Source of the DNA: an uncultured Ruminiclostridium sp.
GTDB taxonomy: Bacteria > Bacillota > Clostridia > Oscillospirales > Ruminococcaceae
Direction: 5' to 3'
Assembly: GCA_947594425.1 (NCBI GenBank)
Contig: CANQED010000001.1
Span: 62,001 to 126,000, forward strand
Length of the DNA: 64,000 bases
Position 1 is the stretch's first letter, and every line of letters starts with the position of its first letter. A program made the translations under genes and the position numbers. Below are positions 35,395-43,443 of this stretch, one piece after another. The notes under the pieces were generated by a model that did no database searches, was not told the DNA's origin, and saw only the letters and a program-made list of their open reading frames with translations.

Positions 35395-36825
35395 TTATCT
35401 ATGGGCAAGCGCGGTATCTTTAGCGCACAGCCCGTCCTCTCTTAATGAGCGGTATGTCCTTATTATCAAGAACACCGCTATCGCAAAGGTCAATATATCC
35501 GATACCGGCATAGAGTACAGCACGCCGTCAAGCCCCCACTTTAGCGGCAATATCAGCGCAAAACCTACCCCGAATACTATCTCGCGCACCATAGAGAGCA
35601 TTGTGGACGCCGCCGCCTTTCCCATGGCCTGTAGGAATATAAAGCACGCCTTATTTATGCAGGCGAATATTATCATACTGAGGTATACGCGAAAAGCCTT
35701 TACCGCAAAGTCGGTGTAGTAGGCGCTCTCGTTTGCCGCTCCGAAGATGTTTATCAGCTGCACGGGGAAAAATTCCACGACAATAAGCGCCACAGCGCCG
35801 AGCACCGCCTGCGCGGCGAGAAGCAGCGTGAACAGCCGCCTTACCCGCTTATTCTCCCCCGCGCCGATATTATAGCCGACAATGGGTATGCAGCCCGCCG
35901 CCATTCCGACGACTATCGAAATGACTATCTGGAAAAACTTCATCACTATCCCGACGACCGCCATAGGTATCTGCGAATACTCCTGCTGAGAGAATATCGG
36001 GTCCTCGGCGCCGTACACGCATATCATATTATTTATGGCCGCCATAGCCGCCACAAGAGATATCTGGGATAAAAAGCTCGTTATCCCGAGCGACAAGGTC
36101 TTGCGGACGATCTTTAAGCTTAGTAAAAGGTCGGCGCGGTGCGGCTTTATCAGCTTCATTTTAGCGATATATACTACCGCGAGGGCGGCCGTGGCTATCT
36201 GCCCTATAACGGTCGCCGCAGCAGCGCCTGCCATCCCCCACCTGAATGCGAAAATAAATATCGGGTCGAGGATGATATTGAGCAGCGCCCCCAAGAGCGT
36301 GGACGCCATGGCGAACTTAGGCGAGCCGTCCGCGCGTATTATCGGGTTCATCCCCTGCCCGAACACATAAAACGGTATGCCGAGCGATATCCAAAAGAAG
36401 TATTCGCTCGATTGGGCGTAGGTCTGCTCGTTTAACGACGCGCCGAACAGCGTTATTATCGGATGAGAAAATATAAGATACACCGCCGAGAGCAATATCC
36501 CTATCGCGGCGAGCATAACGACGGAATTGCCCGCGCTTTTCCTTGCGCTGTCGGGGTCGCTCTTGCCAAGACTTATGCTGACAAAAGCGCAGCAGCCGTC
36601 CCCCACCATGACCGCAAGCGCGAGCGCGATTACCGTTAGCGGGAACACCACCGTATTAGCGGCGTTGCCGAAAGAGCCGAGATAGTCGGCGTTAGCGATA
36701 AATATTTGGTCTACGATATTGTACAATGCGCCTACAAGCAGCGAGATAACGCAGGGTACGGCGTAGCGCTTCATAAGTCTGCCGACGGGCTCGGTCTTAA
36801 GAAAAATATCCGATTTTGCTTCCAT
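35395..36825 (-). CDS. MATE family efflux transporter
   Basis: This 476-residue protein has about twelve helices in two related halves. Characteristic stretches are YNIVDQIFIANADYLGSFGNAANTVVFPL, split by the first loop, and PIIRADGSPKFAMASTLLGALLNIILDPIFIF in the middle. These match the MepA/DinF-like group that exports cationic drugs or metabolites with Na+ or H+. The ATG at 36825 is used because AAAGGGAGA lies 7 bases before it. Monocistronic, behind the leuA terminator; substrate unknown. Confidence 0.9.
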   Translation of the reverse strand: MEAKSDIFLKTEPVGRLMKRYAVPCVISLLVGALYNIVDQIFIANADYLGSFGNAANTVVFPLTVIALALAVMVGDGCCAFVSISLGKSDPDSARKSAGNSVVMLAAIGILLSAVYLIFSHPIITLFGASLNEQTYAQSSEYFFWISLGIPFYVFGQGMNPIIRADGSPKFAMASTLLGALLNIILDPIFIFAFRWGMAGAAAATVIGQIATAALAVVYIAKMKLIKPHRADLLLSLKIVRKTLSLGITSFLSQISLVAAMAAINNMICVYGAEDPIFSQQEYSQIPMAVVGIVMKFFQIVISIVVGMAAGCIPIVGYNIGAGENKRVRRLFTLLLAAQAVLGAVALIVVEFFPVQLINIFGAANESAYYTDFAVKAFRVYLSMIIFACINKACFIFLQAMGKAAASTMLSMVREIVFGVGFALILPLKWGLDGVLYSMPVSDILTFAIAVFLIIRTYRSLREDGLCAKDTALAHR

Positions 36826-36841
36826 TAAAATTCTCCCTTTG

Positions 36842-36892
36842 CAAAAAAATAAATGTGCAGCACTCAATCGGATTTACGCATCGAGTGCTACA
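36842..36892 (-). terminator. Terminator after leuA
   Basis: On the minus strand AGCACTC (36889-36883) pairs with GAGTGCT (36865-36859), extended by flanking GT/AC pairs, and is followed by ATTTATTTTTTT. It may also act as an attenuator ahead of the MATE gene. Confidence 0.7.
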
Positions 36893-36983
36893 CATTGTAT
36901 CTATATTTTACCCCAAAAAGGCAAAAATGTCAAAGGTGATATTGTACAAAATTATTTAATACAGGATAGGACATTTTTAATAA

Positions 36984-38657
36984 TTATTTAACAAAGCCGC
37001 TGTTATTGAGGGCGCTGACAAGCGCGCTTACCGACGAATTGATGATATCGGTGTGGATACCCGCGCCCCAGCTCGATACGCCGTCTGCGTCGGTTATCTC
37101 GACGTATGCCGCCGCCTTAGACTTAGAGCCGACCTCGAGCGCGTGCTCGGTGTAGGTGGAGATGGTGTAATTAAAGCCGAGCCCCTCTTTAATAGCGTTG
37201 CTGACCGCGTCAAGCCTGCCGTTGCCCTTGCCCTTAAAGACGCTGCGCGTGCCGTTATACTCTACGGTCACCTCTGCGGCGATACGCGCGCCGTTTTCCT
37301 CTTGGACATAATGTGCCTCGGTCACCTTGAGCTTTGTCTCTATATTGACGAAATTCTCCTTAAATACGGCGTATACCTCGTCGGGCATAAGCTCTTTATG
37401 CAGATGATCCGACACACCCTTAACGGTATAGCCCACCTTTTCGCGGAACTTTTTGGGCAGGTCGATACCGAACTTAGTCTCGAGCAAGAAGCCGATACCG
37501 CCCTTTCCGCTCTGGCTGTTTATCCTGATAACGTCGCCGTCATACTGCCTGCCGAGGTCCTTAGGGTCGATAGGAAGATAGGGTACCGTCCACTGCTTGG
37601 TATTCTTCTCCTCGCGCCACTTCATACCCTTTGCGATAGCGTCTTGGTGCGAGCCCGAGAACGCCGCGAACACGAGCGCGCCCGAGTAGGGCTGTCTCTC
37701 GTATACTTTCATACAGGTCATCTTCTCATAGACCTCTGTGATGGCGGGGATGTCGCTGAAGTCAAGTCCCGGGTCTACCCCATGGGTGAACATATTCAGC
37801 GCGAGCGTGATTATATCGACGTTTCCGGTGCGCTCGCCGTTTCCGAAAAGGGTGCCCTCTATCCTGTCAGCGCCCGCAAGCAGTCCGAGCTCGCTGTCCG
37901 CTACTCCGCAGCCCCTGTCGTTGTGCGGGTGGAGGGACACTATCACGTTGTCGCGGTACTTCATATTCTTGCACATATATTCTATCTGGCTTGCGTAAAC
38001 GTGCGGCATAGACATCTCGACGGTGACGGGCAGATTGATTATCACCTTATCGTCGGGGGTGGGCTGCCATACGTCGAGCACAGCGTTGCATATCTCAAGA
38101 GCATATTCGGGCTCGGTACCGGTAAAGCTCTCGGGCGAATACTCAAATTTAAAGTCACCGGGGGTGTTTTCGCGGTATTCTTTTAACAGCTTAGCGCCGG
38201 ATACCGCTATCTCGGTTATCTCGTCCTTGCTCTTTCTGAATACCTGCTCTCTTTGCGCGACGGAGGTGGAGTTGTAAAGGTGCACCACCGCGTGCTTTGC
38301 CCCCTTAAGAGCCTCAAAGGTCTTCTTGATAATATGCTCTCTCGACTGGGTGAGCACCTGAATGGTCACGTCGTCGGGGATAAGATCCTGCTCGATAAGC
38401 GTGCGGCAAAACTCGTACTCGGTCTCGGACGCGGCGGGAAAGCCTATCTCTATCTCCTTAAAGCCTATCTTTACCAGCATTTTGAAAAATTCGAGCTTCT
38501 CGTCGAGGCTCATAGGCACGATAAGCGCCTGATTGCCGTCCCTCAGATCCACCGAGCACCATATCGGCGCCTTGTCGATGTATTCCTTCTTTGTCCAGTC
38601 TAAGCACTCTACAGGCGGCATAAAGTAGCCCCTTTGATACTTTTCTGCGTTTCTCAT
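36984..38657 (-). CDS. leuA: 2-isopropylmalate synthase
   Basis: This 557-residue enzyme condenses acetyl-CoA with 2-oxoisovalerate in the first leucine-specific step. The HMGL-like barrel (about 25-310) shows SVDLRDGNQAL and LHPHNDRGCG; the C-terminal LeuA dimer/regulatory domain (about 430-555) includes VKGVSDH and the end-product binding fold. Length and start (PPVECLDWTKKEYIDKAPIW) fit the longer LeuA type 2 found in yeast, actinobacteria and some Clostridia. GGAGG precedes the ATG. A T-box leader directly upstream indicates control by uncharged tRNA-Leu. The other leu genes are not adjacent. Confidence 0.93.
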   Translation of the reverse strand: MRNAEKYQRGYFMPPVECLDWTKKEYIDKAPIWCSVDLRDGNQALIVPMSLDEKLEFFKMLVKIGFKEIEIGFPAASETEYEFCRTLIEQDLIPDDVTIQVLTQSREHIIKKTFEALKGAKHAVVHLYNSTSVAQREQVFRKSKDEITEIAVSGAKLLKEYRENTPGDFKFEYSPESFTGTEPEYALEICNAVLDVWQPTPDDKVIINLPVTVEMSMPHVYASQIEYMCKNMKYRDNVIVSLHPHNDRGCGVADSELGLLAGADRIEGTLFGNGERTGNVDIITLALNMFTHGVDPGLDFSDIPAITEVYEKMTCMKVYERQPYSGALVFAAFSGSHQDAIAKGMKWREEKNTKQWTVPYLPIDPKDLGRQYDGDVIRINSQSGKGGIGFLLETKFGIDLPKKFREKVGYTVKGVSDHLHKELMPDEVYAVFKENFVNIETKLKVTEAHYVQEENGARIAAEVTVEYNGTRSVFKGKGNGRLDAVSNAIKEGLGFNYTISTYTEHALEVGSKSKAAAYVEITDADGVSSWGAGIHTDIINSSVSALVSALNNSGFVK

Positions 38658-38724
38658 AGAATTTTCCTCCTTTAAAATAAATATGATACTTGCTTTTATT
38701 ATTTGTGTGACAATTAAATGGACA

Positions 38725-38990
38725 CTTAAAATAAAAAGCCCGCCTTCGTACAGAAGACGAGCGTTAAACCCGTGTTACCACTTCAATTCGCGCAATGCTC
38801 ACGCAGTGCGCCTCGTTCACATCAAACAATGTGTTACTCTGTAACGGGAGATCCGTCGCAGCCTACTGCTATTTCAGCCGCGCAGCTCTTGGGCGAGTTA
38901 TTTCCTCTTTTCGCTGCCGTCTTACACCGACCGACGGCTCTCTGAAAGCCGAATTGAGGCTTTTCTCCCAATCAACGCCTTTATTTATTG
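38725..38990 (-). promoter_or_regulatory. T-box riboswitch (leucine type)
   Basis: The minus-strand leader contains the T-box core GAAGTGGTAACACGGG, then a terminator stem CGCTCGTCTTC/GAAGGCGGGC and TTTTTATTTT. Upstream, Stem I includes GAGCCGTCGG and GTAAGACGGC. A candidate specifier is CTC (Leu) in GAAATAACTCGCCC. Binding of uncharged tRNA would favour the antiterminator and raise leuA expression. T-box identity is clear; the specifier codon is my reading. Confidence 0.9.
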
Positions 38991-38995
38991 ATATT

Positions 38996-39024
38996 ATTAT
39001 ACTTGATTTTTTTGAAAATGTCAA
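38996..39024 (-). promoter_or_regulatory. leuA promoter
   Basis: Minus-strand TTGACA (39019-39024), 17-bp spacer, TATAAT (38996-39001), just before the T-box leader. Confidence 0.88.
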
Positions 39025-39127
39025 CACTTTTTTTGAAAAAATTTTTTAAAAAATTTTTATTTAGGTGTAACAAATCAGGCGTAAAAGCGATTATATTATT
39101 AGGAAGAAAAATCGGGGGTGTGCCAAA

Positions 39128-39289
39128 ATGAAAAAGCTGCTGATAAAAGGATTTGTACTGTTTTTCTCGATAATCGTTCTGTCACTTTCGGCATTATTCG
39201 CATACGAACACATCTCACAAAGCGAGCATTTTCGCAACAGCGTGACACAAGCCGCAGAAACAGCCTTGCCCTATTCGCACTCCGACTGA
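39128..39289 (+). CDS. Small exported or membrane peptide
   Basis: This 53-residue reading frame starts MKKLLIKGFVLFFSIIVLS and has a single hydrophobic segment (about 5-26), then a polar tail (YEHISQSEHFRNSVTQAAE). GGGGGTG lies before the ATG, and a good terminator follows 16 bases after the stop. The Lys-Lys start and the helix fit a signal-anchored small protein. It stands alone between divergent leuA and convergent rplA. Function unknown. Confidence 0.6.
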   Translation: MKKLLIKGFVLFFSIIVLSLSALFAYEHISQSEHFRNSVTQAAETALPYSHSD

Positions 39290-39304
39290 CTTTTCTTTCG
39301 ATAA

Positions 39305-39340
39305 AAAACGGTGCCGAGCATCATCACTCGGCACCGTTTT
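39305..39340. terminator. Bidirectional terminator between small peptide and rplA
   Basis: AAAACGGTGCCGA (39305-39317) pairs perfectly with TCGGCACCGTTTT (39328-39340). T runs lie on both sides, so it ends the ribosomal operon as well as the small gene. Confidence 0.88.
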
Positions 39341-39351
39341 ATTATCATTGA

Positions 39352-40044
39352 TTAAACGCCAAATCTTACGGTGTTTACCTTAACGCCGGGGCCCATAGTA
39401 GAGGAGACCGTACAGCTCTTGAGGTAAGTACCCTTTGCTGCGGCGGGCTTAGCCTTAACTATAGCGTCCATAAGCGCGTTAAAGTTCTCGTCTAACTTCT
39501 CCTTGCCGAAAGAAGCCTTTCCTATCGGGCAGTGGATTATGTTGGACTTGTCAAGACGGTACTCTATCTTACCTGCCTTAGCGTCGGCGATAGCCTTAGC
39601 TACGTCAGGGGTAACGGTGCCAGCCTTGGGGTTAGGCATAAGACCTCTCGGACCGAGGACCTTACCGAGACGACCTACCACGCCCATCATATCGGGAGTA
39701 GCGATAACTACGTCAAAATCCATCCAGCCGTCGGTTATCTTCTTTACGGTGTCGTCGTCGGCTACATAATCCGAGCCCGCGTCGACTGCCGCCTGTATCT
39801 TGTCGCCCTTTGCAAATACAAGGGTGCGAACCTTTTTACCTGTTCCGTTAGGAAGCACTACCGCGCCTCTGACCTGCTGGTCTGCGTGACGCGAGTCAAC
39901 ACCGAGCCTTACATGCAGCTCTACGGTCTCGTCAAACTTTGCCTTTGCGGTCTGACAAACAAGATCAAGTGCCTCAACGGATTCGTATGCCTTAGTGCTG
40001 TCTATCAGCTTTGCGCTGTCAGCGTATTTCTTGCCATGCTTCAT
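39352..40044 (-). CDS. rplA: 50S ribosomal protein L1
   Basis: This 230-residue protein is full length for bacterial L1. [42 protein letters not shown] and [14 protein letters not shown] are diagnostic. L1 forms the mobile stalk that helps release deacylated tRNA at the E site, and usually represses its own operon by binding the leader RNA. GGAGG precedes the ATG. It is the last gene of the rpmG-secE-nusG-rplK-rplA run, followed by a strong terminator, so rplJ-rplL are elsewhere. Confidence 0.98.
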   Translation of the reverse strand: MKHGKKYADSAKLIDSTKAYESVEALDLVCQTAKAKFDETVELHVRLGVDSRHADQQVRGAVVLPNGTGKKVRTLVFAKGDKIQAAVDAGSDYVADDDTVKKITDGWMDFDVVIATPDMMGVVGRLGKVLGPRGLMPNPKAGTVTPDVAKAIADAKAGKIEYRLDKSNIIHCPIGKASFGKEKLDENFNALMDAIVKAKPAAAKGTYLKSCTVSSTMGPGVKVNTVRFGV

Positions 40045-40093
40045 TTATCATTATCCTCCTTGTGGTCAAACGGAAATATCCTCCCACTCAATA

Positions 40094-40519
40094 TCAGTCA
40101 ACTACCTCTATACCCATCGAGCGTGCCGTGCCTGCTATCATAGACATAGCCGCCTCTATCGAACCCGCGTTAAGATCGGGCATCTTCTGCTGTGCTATCT
40201 GCTCGACCTGAGCCTTGGTTATCTTTGCGACCTTGGTCTTGTTGGGCGTGCCCGACGCGGTCTCTATGCCGCAAGCCTTTTTGATAAGGACAGCCGCGGG
40301 CGGGGTCTTGGTAACAAATGAAAAGCTCCTGTCTGCGTAAACCGTGATGACTACGGGTATTATAAGACCCGCGTCATTCTTTGTGCGCTCGTTGAATTCT
40401 TTCGTAAATGCCGGAATATTTACACCGTGCTGACCTAGCGCGGGACCTACCGGCGGAGCCGGCGTTGCTTTGCCGGCGGGGATCTGTAATTTAATAAATC
40501 CTGTAACCTTTTGAGCCAT
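40094..40519 (-). CDS. rplK: 50S ribosomal protein L11
   Basis: This 141-residue protein has all of the L11 hallmarks: [28 protein letters not shown] at the start (split here by the family's proline switch) and [13 protein letters not shown]-like end. It forms the base of the factor-binding stalk at the GTPase centre. GGAGGTAG precedes the ATG. It lies between nusG and rplA in the usual order. Confidence 0.98.
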   Translation of the reverse strand: MAQKVTGFIKLQIPAGKATPAPPVGPALGQHGVNIPAFTKEFNERTKNDAGLIIPVVITVYADRSFSFVTKTPPAAVLIKKACGIETASGTPNKTKVAKITKAQVEQIAQQKMPDLNAGSIEAAMSMIAGTARSMGIEVVD

Positions 40520-40551
40520 TTAAATCTACCTCCAATAAAAACAATCTGAAC

Positions 40552-41073
40552 TTAATTTTCGATCTTCTGCACGGAAGCTATCTCTACCGTCGCGGGCGTC
40601 GGACGGCCGAACATAGATACCGTAACGCTGACGGTGCCGTTTGCCTCGTCTATAGACTCGACAACGCCCTCAAATCCGTCGAGCGAGCCCGATACTATCT
40701 TTACTCTGTCGCCTGCCGCGAACGAAATTTCCGTGGCTTTCTTTGCTATGCCGAGGTTAGCGACCTCAGCGTCGGTCAGCGGGATAGCCTTAGATCCGGG
40801 TCCCACAAAGCCGGTAACGCCTCTTGTATTGCGGCAAATGTACCACGACTGGTCGGTCATGACCATTTTCACATATACATAGCTCGGAAAGAGCTTGCTC
40901 TCATATTCGTGCGTCTTTCCGTCCTTTTCTTCTACGACCTTTTCGGTGGGGACCATTACCTCTTCGATAAGATGATGAAGATTGCCGTTCTCGACGAGCT
41001 TCATTATATTGTTGGCCACCTTGTTTTCATAACCGGAATAGGTGTGAAGAATATACCATTTTGCCTCGGACAT
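40552..41073 (-). CDS. nusG: Transcription termination/antitermination factor NusG
   Basis: This 173-residue protein has the NGN domain (about 5-110; KWYILHTYSGYENKVANN, FPSYVYVKM, NTRGVTGFVG) and a C-terminal KOW domain (about 120-172; FAAGDRVKIVSGSLDGFEG). It binds RNA polymerase and links transcription with Rho or the ribosome. GGGAGGG precedes the ATG. It is next to secE, as in most bacteria. Confidence 0.98.
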   Translation of the reverse strand: MSEAKWYILHTYSGYENKVANNIMKLVENGNLHHLIEEVMVPTEKVVEEKDGKTHEYESKLFPSYVYVKMVMTDQSWYICRNTRGVTGFVGPGSKAIPLTDAEVANLGIAKKATEISFAAGDRVKIVSGSLDGFEGVVESIDEANGTVSVTVSMFGRPTPATVEIASVQKIEN

Positions 41074-41095
41074 ATTACCCTCCCGCTAAAAATAC

Positions 41096-41386
41096 TCAGG
41101 CACTGACACTCATACCGAGCGCTAATCTGATGAGCGTGATAAATAAAGTGTCAATACCCCAAACAAAAATACCGGATACGATGAGCATAATGAGCACTAC
41201 CACCGTATTGTTGAACACCGTCTTTTTGCTCGGCCACACGACCTTTTTGAATTCGGATTTTGTGTCCTTGAAATACTTGACTATAGACTTTCTGGGCTTT
41301 TTGGCTGCGGCAGCCATACGACTTTTCTTTTCGTTGGCCTTTTTAGCCTTAAGCTCTTCTTTAGTCAAGCTTTTATCGTTAGCCAT
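41096..41386 (-). CDS. secE: Preprotein translocase subunit SecE
   Basis: This 96-residue protein has a Lys-rich cytoplasmic N-terminus (about 1-40) and a single C-terminal helix (about 68-92) after FKDTKSEFKKVVWPSKKTV, the signature of SecE. It clamps SecY in the protein export channel. AGGAGG precedes the ATG. The longer basic N-terminal extension is common in Clostridia. Confidence 0.96.
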   Translation of the reverse strand: MANDKSLTKEELKAKKANEKKSRMAAAAKKPRKSIVKYFKDTKSEFKKVVWPSKKTVFNNTVVVLIMLIVSGIFVWGIDTLFITLIRLALGMSVSA

Positions 41387-41398
41387 ACAAGATCCTCC

Positions 41399-41548
41399 TT
41401 ACTTGGTTTCTTTGTGTGGAGTATGCTTTCTGCAGAACTTACAATACTTTGTAATTTCTATTCTGTCAGGGTCGTTCTTCTTGTTCTTCTTGGTGTTGTA
41501 GTTGCGCTGTTTGCACTCTGTACACGCAAGCGTAATCTTAACTCTCAC
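41399..41548 (-). CDS. rpmG: 50S ribosomal protein L33
   Basis: This 49-residue protein begins at a GTG with AGGAGG eight bases before it; the reading frame upstream is leader sequence. [17 protein letters not shown] and the paired CTEC and CKFC motifs identify the zinc-binding (C+) form of L33. It is the first gene of the secE-nusG operon. Confidence 0.96.
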   Translation of the reverse strand: MRVKITLACTECKQRNYNTKKNKKNDPDRIEITKYCKFCRKHTPHKETK

Positions 41549-41680
41549 TTTTCGGCACCTCCTGTTATTTCCCTTTCGGGACAGCCTCCCTCGCTGTCGA
41601 AAGCCCTTTGCTCTCGGCAAGGGCAAATTTATGCGCTTAAAAACAGGCGCAAAAAAATAAGCCCCTATTGAGGTACTATA

Positions 41681-41709
41681 ATAATAACACATTATTACAG
41701 CTTTGTCAA
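41681..41709 (-). promoter_or_regulatory. Promoter of the rpmG-secE-nusG-rplKA operon
   Basis: Minus-strand TTGACA (41704-41709), 17-bp spacer, TATTAT (41681-41686). The roughly 130-base leader holds a small stem (GCCCTT...AAAGGGC) but no recognised regulator. Confidence 0.8.
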
Positions 41710-41732
41710 TAGGGGAATATGAAATTTTTTAA

Positions 41733-42401
41733 TTATTTTTTCTTTTGTGCGGCCTTAGCGGCAAAGCATACGCTGAGACTGAGCAGCACGAGCCTTATTC
41801 CGACAAATACTATATCGTACATTCCGAACCGCGACATATTGAGCAACTCGAGTACGCTCAATGTTCCCGCCTGCGCAATGCTGCCGTATATCAGCGCCGC
41901 GCCTATCTCGTAAATTACCTCCGCGAGCAATGACGCACAAAGCAGTATTATCGGCGCAAGTCCGAGCGTCTTAAATGACGCCTTGTACGCAAACAGCCCT
42001 AAGCCGAATATGATTATATGCGCTACAGCCCAGATAACTATGTATATTATCACGAGCAAAAACGTCGCCATTTCGGGAAGGCTCGGCAAAAGCAAAAGCA
42101 CCCCCGCCGCGAGCGCCCCGGATATAAGCGCGGCGATTATCGACTTTGCCCAAAGGCTTATCTTAAGCGGTCTGACATAGGTCAGCGGGATAAGCATACA
42201 TCCGCAGTACAGCAGCGGCAGAATGACCTTTATCCCCACGATAAAGCTGAGCGGCAGCAGCGCTAAAGCGATAAGGTCAAATACCACTATGCCTATCAGC
42301 GGGTGCTTAGGCCCGGTGAATTTTTTGAAAAAGCTTACAACGGGGTTGTCCTTTTTCTCGGTCTGAGCGGTCTGCTCAAGGTTCTTCTTTTCTTCAGCCA
42401 T
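41733..42401 (-). CDS. Multi-helix membrane protein
   Basis: This 222-residue protein has a charged N-terminus (1-35, MAEEKKNLEQTAQTEKKDN) and about six helices. No signature motif is recognised; the even spacing of short helices could fit a Yip1-like or other small integral protein. AGGAGG precedes the ATG. It follows a small membrane protein and folD on the same strand with 12 bases between, so these genes may be one operon with lgt. Confidence 0.7.
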   Translation of the reverse strand: MAEEKKNLEQTAQTEKKDNPVVSFFKKFTGPKHPLIGIVVFDLIALALLPLSFIVGIKVILPLLYCGCMLIPLTYVRPLKISLWAKSIIAALISGALAAGVLLLLPSLPEMATFLLVIIYIVIWAVAHIIIFGLGLFAYKASFKTLGLAPIILLCASLLAEVIYEIGAALIYGSIAQAGTLSVLELLNMSRFGMYDIVFVGIRLVLLSLSVCFAAKAAQKKK

Positions 42402-42413
42402 TATATTTCCTCC

Positions 42414-42608
42414 TCATTTAAGCTTAAAATAAAACAGCAGCTGCATACCCGCAAGCGCCGCTATCAGCGCGATTACTATCACTTGCGCTATTCCCCACGA
42501 GGGCAGCCTAAGCGCTATAAATACGCCGAGCGCCGCTAATATCGCCGCGTTTATCAAAAAGCGCTTTCTTTGCGGCGACGCACGCCGCGTGATACGGTTT
42601 TTATCCAT
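42414..42608 (-). CDS. Small two-helix membrane protein
   Basis: This 64-residue protein has a basic start (MDKNRITRRASPQRKR) followed by two hydrophobic helices (about 18-36 and 40-61). Its start overlaps the end of folD by 8 bases, so translation is probably coupled. Function unknown. Confidence 0.65.
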   Translation of the reverse strand: MDKNRITRRASPQRKRFLINAAILAALGVFIALRLPSWGIAQVIVIALIAALAGMQLLFYFKLK

Positions 42609-43443
42609 TTTCGACTTGCAGGCGTTTAGCCATAAGGGTGTTTTGCATTAGCATTGCGATAGTCATAGGCCCTACCCCGCCGGGTACGGGGGTTATGTGA
42701 GAGCATTTCGGCGCGACCTCGTCAAATTTGACGTCGCCGCACAGCTTGCCCTCGGCGTTCCTGTTCATACCTACGTCTATCACTATCGCGCCGTCTTTTA
42801 CCATATCGGCGGTGACAAAGTCCGCCTTTCCTACCGCGCTGACAAGAATATCCGCACGGCGGCACACCTCGGCGAGGTCTTTTGTGCGTGAGTGGCAGAC
42901 GGTAACGGTGCCGTTTTCATGCAGCAGCAGCATAGCCATAGGCTTTCCTACTATGTTAGAGCGGCCGATAACTACGCACTGCTTGCCGCTGACGTCCGTA
43001 CCAGTGCTGTGGATAAGCTCCATTACGCCCGCGGGGGTGCAGGGCAAAAACGTATAGTCGCCTATCATTATATGCCCGACATTTACCGCGCTGAACGCGT
43101 CTACGTCCTTAAGCGGCGAGATAGCAGCGATGACCTTTTGCTCGTCGATATGCTTAGGCAGGGGGAGCTGGCAAAGTATGCCGTTTACGTTTTTAGAAGA
43201 ATTCAGCGTGTCTATCAGCTCGAGCAGCTGCTCGAGGGTGGTCTCCTCGGGCAGTGCGTACTCGTAAGAGCGTATGCCGCATACCTCGCACGCCTTTTTC
43301 TTATTATTGACATATACTCGGCTGGCGGGGTCGTTTCCGACAATTATCACCGCAAGCCCTATATCAAAGCCCTCGCGCTCTATCTCGGCTCTTATGCGCT
43401 CTTTGACCGCCGCCGATACGGCTTTTCCGTCGATAAGCTGCAT
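42601..43443 (-). CDS. folD: Bifunctional methylene-THF dehydrogenase/methenyl-THF cyclohydrolase
   Basis: This 280-residue enzyme interconverts methylene-, methenyl- and 10-formyl-tetrahydrofolate. YVNNKKKACEVCGI holds the catalytic Tyr and Lys, QLPLPKHI and DVDAFS are conserved, VIGRSNIVGKPMAMLLL is the cofactor-binding segment and TPVPGGVGPMTIAMLM ends the fold. GGAGG precedes the ATG, which overlaps the lgt stop codon (TAATG). It supplies one-carbon units for purines and formyl-Met. Confidence 0.96.
   Translation of the reverse strand: MQLIDGKAVSAAVKERIRAEIEREGFDIGLAVIIVGNDPASRVYVNNKKKACEVCGIRSYEYALPEETTLEQLLELIDTLNSSKNVNGILCQLPLPKHIDEQKVIAAISPLKDVDAFSAVNVGHIMIGDYTFLPCTPAGVMELIHSTGTDVSGKQCVVIGRSNIVGKPMAMLLLHENGTVTVCHSRTKDLAEVCRRADILVSAVGKADFVTADMVKDGAIVIDVGMNRNAEGKLCGDVKFDEVAPKCSHITPVPGGVGPMTIAMLMQNTLMAKRLQVENG

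Noticed and set aside
37053-38186. Long open frame antisense to leuA (and similar ones antisense to other GC-rich genes)
   Set aside because: These lack ribosome binding sites and domain motifs and lie fully inside well-supported genes on the other strand.
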